A stretch of DNA of 22,763 bases, from contig UQDI01000028.1 of NCBI GenBank assembly GCA_900539725.1, positions 1-22,763 of the forward strand, read 5' to 3'. A model generated the notes under the pieces. It was not told the DNA's origin. It did not search any database and saw nothing but the letters and a program-made list of their open reading frames with translations. This stretch comes from an uncultured Eubacteriales bacterium (GTDB taxonomy: Bacteria > Bacillota > Clostridia > Tissierellales > Peptoniphilaceae). The translations under genes and the position numbers were made by a program. This document shows positions 8,529 through 16,300 of the stretch, piece after piece; position 1 is the first letter of the stretch; each line of letters begins with the position of its first letter.

Positions 8529-8951
8529 ATGCCAACGATTAATCAATTGATTAAAAAAGGAAGATCAAAAGTAGTTTACAAATCTAAATCACCAGCTTTA
8601 GATACAACTTATAACTCACTTAAGAAGAAACAATCTTTAGTAAATGCTCCACAAAAAAGAGGAGTATGTGTTGCTGTAAAGACAGTTACACCTAAGAAGC
8701 CAAACTCTGCCTTAAGAAAAGTTGCTAAAGTTAGACTAGTTAATGGATATGAAGTTTCAGCTTACATTCCAGGAATTGGTCACAACTTACAAGAACACAG
8801 TGTTGTTCTTATAAGAGGTGGAAGAGTAAGAGACCTTCCCGGTGTACGTTACCACATAATTAGAGGTACACTAGATACAGCCGGAGTTGAAAACAGAAGA
8901 CAAAGTAGGTCTAAATACGGTTCTAAGAAACCTAAAGAAGAAAAGAAGTAA
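8529..8951 (+). CDS. rpsL: 30S ribosomal protein S12
   Basis: S12 lies at the decoding centre of the 30S subunit and sets translational accuracy. The start is ATG 8529, seven bases after AGGAGG (8516-8521); a TTG three bases earlier is disfavoured because MPTINQL is the family N-terminus. 140 residues, with the usual Firmicutes insertion after residue 20. The core motif TPKKPNSALRKV is intact, with Lys56 at the E. coli Lys43 position (counting Met1). The loop GGRVRDLPGVRYH has Arg101 where E. coli and B. subtilis have Lys (E. coli Lys88). Arg at this site is a known streptomycin-resistance substitution in other bacteria. 24 bp after the L7Ae-like gene and 125 bp before rpsG. Confidence 0.98.
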   Translation: MPTINQLIKKGRSKVVYKSKSPALDTTYNSLKKKQSLVNAPQKRGVCVAVKTVTPKKPNSALRKVAKVRLVNGYEVSAYIPGIGHNLQEHSVVLIRGGRVRDLPGVRYHIIRGTLDTAGVENRRQSRSKYGSKKPKEEKK

Positions 8952-8959
8952 AAAACAAT

Positions 8960-9054
8960 TTTAGTCGTTGAAATGCAAAGCATTAAATAGATGAAGAGCA
9001 TTTTGGCGCTAGACGGCTTTTAGAGATTTGCCGAGTACCAATGAATCTACTAAG
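8960..9054 (+). promoter_or_regulatory. Possible structured RNA between rpsL and rpsG
   Basis: The 125-bp rpsL-rpsG gap is the longest inside the operon. It can form a closing helix (TTTAGT 8960-8965 with ACTAAG 9049-9054, one wobble) around a hairpin AATGC-AAA-GCATT (8972-8984) and a second CGGC/GCCG (9014-9017 with 9030-9033). In E. coli the S12-S7 gap is where S7 binds to repress the str mRNA. A similar role is an inference only; the helices are short. Confidence 0.25.
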
Positions 9055-9076
9055 ATAGTTAAGGAGGGAAGAAAAA

Positions 9077-9547
9077 GTGCCAAGAAAAGGACACGTGCCT
9101 AAACGTGAAGTAATGCCTGACGCAAGATACAATGATGTTGTAGTAACAAAGTTAATAAACTCAATCATGCTAGACGGCAAAAAGGGCTTAGCTCAAAGCA
9201 TAGTTTACGGGGCATTTGATATAGTTGCAGAAAAGACAGGTGAAGACGCTCTTGAACAATTCTACAAGGCTATGAATAACATCATGCCAGTACTAGAAGT
9301 TAAGGCAAGACGTATTGGTGGTGCCAACTACCAAGTTCCATTGGAAGTAAGACCTGAAAGAAGACAAACTCTAGCAATAAGATGGCTTGTACAATACTCC
9401 AGAGCAAGAGGAGAAAAGACAATGACTGAAAGATTAGCAAAAGAGTTGATGGATGCAGCCAACGGTCAAGGAGCTTCTGTTAAGAAGAGAGAAGAAGTTC
9501 ACAGAATGGCTGAAGCAAATAAAGCATTTGCACATTATAGATATTAA
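9077..9547 (+). CDS. rpsG: 30S ribosomal protein S7
   Basis: S7 is a primary binder of the 3' major domain of 16S rRNA and nucleates assembly of the 30S head. It starts at GTG 9077, nine bases after AAGGAGG (9061-9067). 156 residues, the normal length. The family motifs are present: the N-terminal PRKGHVPKREV, the conserved block ALEQFYKAMNNIMPVLEVKARRIGGANYQVP with the 16S-contacting beta-hairpin, RPERRQTLAIRWLV, and the end KREEVHRMAEANKAFAHYRY. fusA follows after 18 bp. In E. coli this protein is the repressor of its own operon. Confidence 0.98.
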   Translation: MPRKGHVPKREVMPDARYNDVVVTKLINSIMLDGKKGLAQSIVYGAFDIVAEKTGEDALEQFYKAMNNIMPVLEVKARRIGGANYQVPLEVRPERRQTLAIRWLVQYSRARGEKTMTERLAKELMDAANGQGASVKKREEVHRMAEANKAFAHYRY

Positions 9548-9565
9548 TAATAAGGGGGAAAACTT

Positions 9566-11632
9566 GTGCCAAGAGAAATTGCACTAAAAGATGTCAGAAA
9601 CATCGGTATTATGGCGCACATTGACGCAGGTAAAACAACCACAACAGAAAGAATTCTATTCTATACAGGAAAGATTCATAAGATAGGAGAAACTCACGAA
9701 GGTGCTGCTACCATGGACTTCATGGCGCAAGAACAAGAAAGAGGTATCACTATCGGTTCAGCAGCAACAACATGTTACTGGAAAAACCACAGAATCAATA
9801 TTATAGATACACCGGGCCACGTTGACTTTACAGTTGAAGTTGAACGTTCCCTAAGAGTTCTAGACGGTGCGGTTGCTTTATACGACGCTAAAGGGGGAGT
9901 TGAACCTCAAAGCGAGACTGTATGGCGTCAAGCAGACAAATACGGTGTACCTAGACTTGCATTTGTTAATAAAATGGACGTCGTAGGTGCAAACTTTGAC
10001 AGAACACTAAAGATGATGAGAGAAAGATTAAACGCTCATCCAATAGCTGTTCAATTACCAATAGGTAAAGAAGATACATTTAAAGGTATCATAGACCTAA
10101 TCGCAATGAAAGCTGAATTATACGAAGACGATCTAGGAACAATCATAGATGAATCAGATATTCCGGAAGATTTAGTAGAAACAGCTCAAAAATATAGAGA
10201 AGAAATGATCGAAGAAATCGCTGATTTCGACGAAGAAGTTATGGAACTTTACTTAAACGGTGAAGACGTTCCTAACGACATGATTAAAAAAGTATTAAGA
10301 AGAGAATGCGTTGCAAACCAAGTAACACCAGTTCTATGCGGTAGTGCATACAAAAACAAAGGTGTACAATTCCTTCTAGATGCTATAGTTGACTACCTAC
10401 CATCACCTATCGATATACCAGCAGTTACTGGTACAGATAGAGACGGAGAAATAACTGAAAGACCAGCATCAGATACTGAACCATTAGCAGCACTAGCATT
10501 TAAGATAGTTACAGACCCATTCGTAGGTAAACTTGCTTATGCAAGAATCTACTCAGGCGTTCTAAAGAGCGGTTCTTATGTATTTAACTCATCAAAGGGT
10601 AAGAGAGAAAGAATCGGACGTATCGTATTAATGCATGCTGATAAGAGAGAAGAAATCGAAGAAGCATATGCAGGATCCATCGTTGCTATAGTAGGATTAA
10701 AAGTTACAGGTACTGGTGATACACTATGTGCTGAAGACAAACCAATCATACTAGAAGATATGGAGTTCCCAGAACCAGTTATCTCAGTAGCGATAGAACC
10801 AAAGACAAAAGCTTCACAAGATAAGATGACACAAGCACTACTAAAGCTTGCTGAAGAAGACCCAACATTTAGAACATATACAGATGAGGAAACAGGTCAA
10901 ACAATCATCGCCGGCATGGGTGAACTTCACCTAGAAATCATTGTAGACAGACTTTTAAGAGAATTCAAAGTAGAAGCAAACGTTGGTAATCCACAAGTTG
11001 CATACAAAGAATCAATCAAGTCAGCTGCAGAAGGCGAAGGTAAATACGTTAAACAATCAGGTGGTCGTGGACAATACGGTCACGCAAGAATCAAAATCGA
11101 ACCACAACCAGCAGGAAAAGGTTACGAATTTGTTAACGCAATCGTTGGTGGAGCTATTCCAAAAGAATACATCGGACCAGTTGACCAAGGTATACAAGAA
11201 GCACTACAATCAGGTGTTATCGCTGGATACCCAGTACTTGACGTAAAAGTTACACTATACGATGGTTCATACCACGAAGTCGACTCATCAGAAATGGCAT
11301 TTAAGATTGCCGGTTCTATGGCAATAAAAGATGCACTTAAGAAAGCAACTCCTACTCTACTTGAACCTATGATGAAAGTTGAAGTTACTACACCAGAAGA
11401 ATACATGGGAGACGTAATTGGCGACTTGAACTCAAGAAGAGGTAGAATAGAAGGTATGGAACTTGATAACGGAGCTCAACACGTAAAAGCATTCGTTCCA
11501 CTTTCAGAAATGTTTGGATACGCAACAAGCCTTAGAAGTAACACACAAGGTAGAGCTAACTACTCAATGCAATTCGATCACTACGATCCAGTTCCAAACA
11601 GTATATTAGATAAAGTCATTGGTAATAAATAA
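9566..11632 (+). CDS. fusA: Elongation factor G
   Basis: The translocation GTPase of protein synthesis, also acting with RRF in ribosome recycling. It starts at GTG 9566, after AAGGGGGAA (9552-9560). 688 residues, near the usual 690-700. G-domain motifs: P-loop AHIDAGKTT (17-25), switch II DTPGHVDF (81-88) and NKMD (135-138), with the guanine-contacting CGSAYKNKG near 262. Domains II to V follow, including the domain IV sequence GQYGHARIKIEPQPAGKGY and the domain V end. It lies 18 bp after rpsG and 19 bp before tuf, so all are probably one transcript. Confidence 0.98.
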   Translation: MPREIALKDVRNIGIMAHIDAGKTTTTERILFYTGKIHKIGETHEGAATMDFMAQEQERGITIGSAATTCYWKNHRINIIDTPGHVDFTVEVERSLRVLDGAVALYDAKGGVEPQSETVWRQADKYGVPRLAFVNKMDVVGANFDRTLKMMRERLNAHPIAVQLPIGKEDTFKGIIDLIAMKAELYEDDLGTIIDESDIPEDLVETAQKYREEMIEEIADFDEEVMELYLNGEDVPNDMIKKVLRRECVANQVTPVLCGSAYKNKGVQFLLDAIVDYLPSPIDIPAVTGTDRDGEITERPASDTEPLAALAFKIVTDPFVGKLAYARIYSGVLKSGSYVFNSSKGKRERIGRIVLMHADKREEIEEAYAGSIVAIVGLKVTGTGDTLCAEDKPIILEDMEFPEPVISVAIEPKTKASQDKMTQALLKLAEEDPTFRTYTDEETGQTIIAGMGELHLEIIVDRLLREFKVEANVGNPQVAYKESIKSAAEGEGKYVKQSGGRGQYGHARIKIEPQPAGKGYEFVNAIVGGAIPKEYIGPVDQGIQEALQSGVIAGYPVLDVKVTLYDGSYHEVDSSEMAFKIAGSMAIKDALKKATPTLLEPMMKVEVTTPEEYMGDVIGDLNSRRGRIEGMELDNGAQHVKAFVPLSEMFGYATSLRSNTQGRANYSMQFDHYDPVPNSILDKVIGNK

Positions 11633-11651
11633 TTTTTATAGGAGGTAAAAA

Positions 11652-12845
11652 ATGGCTAAACAAAAATATGAAAGAACAAAACCACATGTTAACATTGGTA
11701 CAATCGGTCACGTTGACCACGGTAAAACAACATTAACAGCAGCTATAACATTAGTACTAAACAAAAGATACGGTAGCGGTGAATTCGTAGACTACGCAAA
11801 CATCGATAAGGCTCCAGAAGAAAGAGCTAGAGGTATAACAATCAGTACTTCACACGTTGAGTACGAAACACCAAAAAGACACTACGCACACGTTGACTGC
11901 CCAGGCCACGCCGACTATGTTAAGAACATGATTACAGGTGCTGCTCAAATGGACGGCGCTATCCTAGTAGTATCAGCTGCAGACGGTCCAATGCCTCAAA
12001 CAAGAGAACATATCCTACTTGCTAGACAAGTTGGCGTTCCTAAGATTGCAGTATTCCTAAACAAAGAAGACCAAGTAGACGACCCAGAACTAATTGAATT
12101 AGTTGAAATGGAAGTTAGAGAACTACTTAGCGAATACGACTTCGACGGAGATAACACTCCTATCGTTGTAGGTTCAGCACTTAAGGCTCTAGAAGATCCA
12201 GACGGAGAATGGGGAGACAAGATCGTTAAACTTATGGAAGAAGTTGACGAATACATCCCTCAACCAGAAAGAGCTACAGACCAACCATTCCTAATGCCAG
12301 TAGAAGACATCTTCTCAATCACTGGTAGAGGTACAGTTGCTACAGGTAGAGTAGAAAGAGGTACAGTTAAGGTTGGAGATACAGTTGAACTAGTTGGTTT
12401 AACAAACGAAGTAAGAGACGTAGTAGTAACAGGCGTTGAAATGTTCCACAAACTACTAGACGTAGCAGAAGCTGGAGATAACGTAGGTCTATTACTAAGA
12501 GGTGTTCAAAGAAACGAAATCGAAAGAGGTCAAGTACTTGCTGCGCCTAAGACAATCAAACCACACACTAAATTTAAATCAGAAGTATACGTATTAACAA
12601 AAGAAGAAGGTGGACGTCATACTCCATTCTTCAACGGTTACAGACCACAATTCTACTTCAGAACTACAGACGTTACAGGTAACATCACACTAGAAGACGG
12701 AGTAGAAATGGTAATGCCTGGTGATAACGCTAGATTTAACATCGAACTTATCACACCTATCGCTATTGAAAAAGGACTTAAGTTCGCTATCAGAGAAGGC
12801 GGTAGAACAGTAGGAGCCGGAGTTGTAACTGAAATTCTCGAATAA
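11652..12845 (+). CDS. tuf: Elongation factor Tu
   Basis: The GTPase that delivers aminoacyl-tRNA to the ribosomal A site. ATG start after AGGAGG (11640-11645). 397 residues, a standard length. G motifs: GHVDHGKT (19-26), the effector loop with APEERARGITI, DCPGHADY near 81-88, and NKED near 136-139 (N-K-x-D is the rule; most relatives have NK-x-D with another third residue). Domains 2 and 3 are complete, with RGTVATGRVERG and the C-terminal GGRTVGAGVVTEI. Last gene of the operon, followed by a strong terminator. In many Firmicutes rpsJ and the S10 operon come next; here surface protein genes do. Confidence 0.98.
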   Translation: MAKQKYERTKPHVNIGTIGHVDHGKTTLTAAITLVLNKRYGSGEFVDYANIDKAPEERARGITISTSHVEYETPKRHYAHVDCPGHADYVKNMITGAAQMDGAILVVSAADGPMPQTREHILLARQVGVPKIAVFLNKEDQVDDPELIELVEMEVRELLSEYDFDGDNTPIVVGSALKALEDPDGEWGDKIVKLMEEVDEYIPQPERATDQPFLMPVEDIFSITGRGTVATGRVERGTVKVGDTVELVGLTNEVRDVVVTGVEMFHKLLDVAEAGDNVGLLLRGVQRNEIERGQVLAAPKTIKPHTKFKSEVYVLTKEEGGRHTPFFNGYRPQFYFRTTDVTGNITLEDGVEMVMPGDNARFNIELITPIAIEKGLKFAIREGGRTVGAGVVTEILE

Positions 12846-12873
12846 TTTCGATTGATATAGTTATATAAATTTT

Positions 12874-12900
12874 AAAGAGAGCTGAAAGGCTCTCTTTTTT
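12874..12900 (+). terminator. Terminator of the str-type operon
   Basis: A 9-bp perfect stem, AAAGAGAGC (12874-12882) with GCTCTCTTT (12889-12897), six-base loop TGAAAG, and a T-run to 12900. It begins 28 bp after the tuf stop and is well formed for Rho-independent termination. Confidence 0.92.
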
Positions 12901-12942
12901 ATGCGCGTTTTTGTAAGATGTATATGAATTGATTGAAAATCA

Positions 12943-12971
12943 TTGCAATTTACTTTATGTAGGTATATAAT
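12943..12971 (+). promoter_or_regulatory. Promoter of surface protein gene 1
   Basis: TTGCAA (12943-12948), a 17-bp spacer and TATAAT (12966-12971). The block 12939-12983 is identical over 45 bases to 17717-17761 before the second surface protein gene, so both genes share one promoter design. The expected start is near 12978, at the beginning of a conserved hairpin. Confidence 0.85.
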
Positions 12972-12975
12972 AATA

Positions 12976-13020
12976 GTACTCAATTAATTTTTTTGAGTAT
13001 GCAAGGTGAAAACATTGCAA
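12976..13020 (+). promoter_or_regulatory. Conserved two-hairpin 5' leader of surface gene 1
   Basis: Hairpin 1: GTACTCAA (12976-12983) pairs with TTGAGTAT (12993-13000), the outer pair being G-U. Hairpin 2: TGCAA (13000-13004) with TTGCA (13015-13019); its first base overlaps that outer pair. The leader of gene 2 keeps both stems while the first loop has changed, and the outer pair is G-C there. The second element ends 28 nt before the start codon. A stabilising 5' structure or a binding site for a regulator is possible; the function is unknown. Confidence 0.5.
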
Positions 13021-13048
13021 AAAATATAAAAAGAAAGGAGGGAGAGAA

Positions 13049-13345
13049 ATGAAGAAATTAAATGTGATTATACTAACAATGATACTAAGCTTAGTTATCT
13101 TTGCAGGTGTAAACGTTATGGCGATGGATGAAGACACAGTTAAGACAGAAGAGCCAAAGACAGTAATTTCTGAAGAAGCTCCCAAAGGTATTGAGGGAGG
13201 AAATACAGCTGAAGAAGTAAAAGCTGAAGAGAAAGAAGAAATTGTAGAGGAAGGAAATAAAGAAGCGAGCGCTCCTATTGAAGACAATGCTACTAAAACA
13301 GTAGACGAAAAAGTCAACATGGGGGGGTGCCAAGCTCTAATATAG
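13049..13345 (+). CDS. 5' portion of phase-variable surface protein 1 (signal peptide part)
   Basis: As written, this frame encodes 98 residues and stops at TAG (13343-13345). The ATG at 13049 follows a strong AAAGGAGGGAG, and the N-terminus is a clear Sec signal peptide: MKK, hydrophobic stretch 4-23, cleavage likely after Ala25. Residues 27-90 are acidic and Lys/Glu-rich, just like the sequence that continues in the other frame. The frame breaks at a run of seven G (13321-13327). With one more G the codons read M-G-G-V-P-S-S and join the frame beginning at 13327, giving a 1526-residue protein. So this is the start of the surface protein gene, out of frame here, not a separate gene. An error in a homopolymer is the alternative. 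Confidence 0.85.
   Translation: MKKLNVIILTMILSLVIFAGVNVMAMDEDTVKTEEPKTVISEEAPKGIEGGNTAEEVKAEEKEEIVEEGNKEASAPIEDNATKTVDEKVNMGGCQALI
13321..13327 (+). repeat. Poly-G tract (G7), putative phase-variation switch
   Basis: Seven consecutive G lie between codon 91 (ATG) and the rest of the surface protein gene, in a DNA context low in G+C. Length 7 puts the signal-peptide frame and the 4.3-kb main frame out of register. Length 8 or 5 would put them in register. Homopolymeric G tracts within the 5' coding part of surface genes are classic slipped-strand contingency loci. Confidence 0.85.
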
Positions 13346-16300
13346 ATACAGACAAGACTGTAGAGCCTGAAGACAAAAAGCCTTCCGATACAAAAGAAGA
13401 AACGAAATCAGAAGAAAAAGCAGCTGAAGAAAAGGCTAAGGAAGAAGATAAAAAGTCTGAAGAAACAAAGCCAGAAGAAAAGAAATCTGAAGAAGTAAAT
13501 CCAGATGAGAAGAAAGATGACAGTACAGAAGCAAAGTCAGATGACGCTAAGAAAAATGCTGAAGCAGAAGTAAAGGCTGAAGAAGAAAAGAAGTCAGACG
13601 AAACAAAAGATGCTGATGCTAAAACAGACGAAGAAAAAACTGAAGAAGGCACAGAGGGAAAGGTTGAAGAAAAAACTGAAGAAGGTGAAAATGCTGAAGC
13701 AAATACAGATGCTAAAGAGCTTGAAGTTGGTACAGCCTTAGATCCAGATAAACTTACTCCTTTAGGTGCAGGACCAGAAGGTGATAATACACCTATAGAA
13801 GTAGATAGTTTTGATAAGTTAAAAGAAGAAATTGAAAGCACTAAAGCTGGTGAAAAAAAGACTATAGTAATTACTGCTAATATTGACATTACAGAAAAAA
13901 TAACTGTACCTGCTGGTGCAGATATAATTTTAACATCTAATAATCAAGAAAAAGCTGATGATCCTTGGAAAAAAATTGAACAGCCAAAAGATTTTGCTAA
14001 TCAAGGCGAAAAAAAGCAAAGAGAAATTATCGACGAAGCAAGAGACCGTGGTGAACAAGCTATAAAAGATGCTGAAAAGAATATCATTAAGGAAAATGAT
14101 GAATATTACTACAACTTTGATGGTAAAGACATAATCATTAAAAGATCAAATACTTTTACAGGGACCATGTTTGAAGTTATTGGTAAACTTAAGCTAGGAG
14201 ATAAAGATAACTCTATAAGTTTTAACGGAGACAATATTTCTGGTACATTTTTTGATGTCCAAAAAGGTGGAGAACTTACTCTCAAAAATGGAACTATTGC
14301 TAACGGTAAAAATTATATAACTGGCGGTGCACCCGTAAAAATACGAGATAAAGCAAAATTCATCATGGATGGTGGAAGAATAACAGCAAATGAAATAATA
14401 CCTGATGAAACTCAATATTCACTTAATGCTGGTGCTGTGTATGTTTCTACAGGTGGTAAATTCATCATGAATAATGGTATGATTGACCATAATATAGGTG
14501 CTGCAGGAGCTGTTTTTGCGGGAGATTTATTTGGTGCACAAGGAAAAGATCTTCTGAAGAATCCTGGCGATGCAGCCATTGTAGAAACTAATGGAGGATA
14601 TATAATCTCTAATAGTGCAAACACATTACTTAAACTTACAGGAGGTATCGGATTATATTGTGGGGCCACTTTAAATTTAAATGACGGCGTACTTGCAGAT
14701 AACTTCAATCCTCATACTGGTGGCGCTATATTTATTAGTGATAGTTATATTTATAATGCTCCTAATATATTAGCTCCTGATTATAAAGGAGAGAAGTATG
14801 CAGATACTAGTGGTAAATTAGAAATCCATTTAAAGGAAAATAAGACCGAGCTAAATCTTAATGGAGGGTTAATCTATAGAAACAAAGCTAGTTATAACGC
14901 TGGTGGCATATATGTTGACAGTAATGATGCTCATTTTAATGCTGCTATGTTGCTAAATAATGAGAGTGGCTTGTTAGGTGGAGGTATCTATATTTCTTAT
15001 CCACCAAGATTACAATCGCTTAAAAAAATATTAATTAGTGAGAATAAAGCTGAATATCATGGAGATTATCATTTGGATGAAAAGATTGGTGTAACTGGGA
15101 AAGGCGGAGGCATTTGGAATTGTCCGACTGGTTATATACACATTGGCGACGGACATTCTGTTTATTCTTTTAATAATGAGGCTGATACAGCTGGGGATGA
15201 TTTACTATTTTCTAAAAAAACTTCAGCATTTATTCTTAATAAAGAAAATATTAAAGACAAATTCTATTCTCATGTATCACCAGTTACTGAATTTAAAAAT
15301 ATTATTAAATATCTTGAAGATTACAATAGAGATGTAAGTATTCCAGAAAGAATGTCGTATACAGATGATGTAGTTGCCCTTAAAGCAGTATATTCAGAAG
15401 ACTTAGTAAAAGAAGCTTGGAAAAACTCAGGCGTATTTATAATGGGCAACAAATCAAGCTATGGAGCTGGTTTAGGCTCTAATGCTAATCTTGAAACACC
15501 TAAAGATGACGGCAATATTGAATTTGAATTCAATAAAAAGTGGCATCCAGATCTAGAAGATACAGTAGATTTAGACAATACTGACATTCACCTAGACATC
15601 TTTATCGTGCCAACAGATGTTGATGAAGCTTATGTAAGAAGCCAATACGGAAAAGACAATAAATTATTTAAGTATGGCGAAGTAACACTAAACAAGGCTA
15701 ACAACTGGCACACAAGATTCTCGGATTGGAAGAATAACAAGTATTTAGATTTGCCGAACGTAACAAAGGATAACGGACTACCATTTACAAATGAAGAGCT
15801 AGCAAAGCGTGGCTACAAATATCTAATCGTTGAAAGAGAAACAGCTTATTCAACTTACATCGATAAAAAGGAAAAAACTGAAAAGAATGGTAAGATTGAA
15901 ATTACTGGATTAGATAGTGCTACTAAAAAACCAAACTATTTCTTGTATTACATTGATAAAAGCGGTGAAGCTCATTATTTAACAAAGGCAGATGAAAATA
16001 ACGTATTTACACATCCATTGTTAAATGCTAAGATAGTTAAAGAAATTTACTATGGAGCAGAAAGACCGTTTATTGAAGAGGGTAAAGCAGCTGACGGCAA
16101 GAACGGTTATGCAAAGACTGATAAAGGATACGCTTTCTTTATTAAAGAAGAAAAAGATGGCTTAGTATTATACCTACCACATCTTTATAACGAAGGTGAT
16201 GGAAGTGTAAAATTTAAGTATCATACAGGAGACAATAGCCAAGAAAAAACTGTTAAAGTATATGAGTTTGATATAACAAACAGTCCTTATGGTGATGCTA

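Noticed and set aside
13327..13329. Independent GTG start for the large surface frame
   Set aside because: There is no Shine-Dalgarno sequence at proper distance and no signal peptide; a sortase substrate without one would not be exported.
13314..13889. Ser-rich minus-strand frame opposite the Glu/Lys region
   Set aside because: It is the mirror of GAA/AAG/TCT-rich coding sequence, a composition shadow with no start signals.
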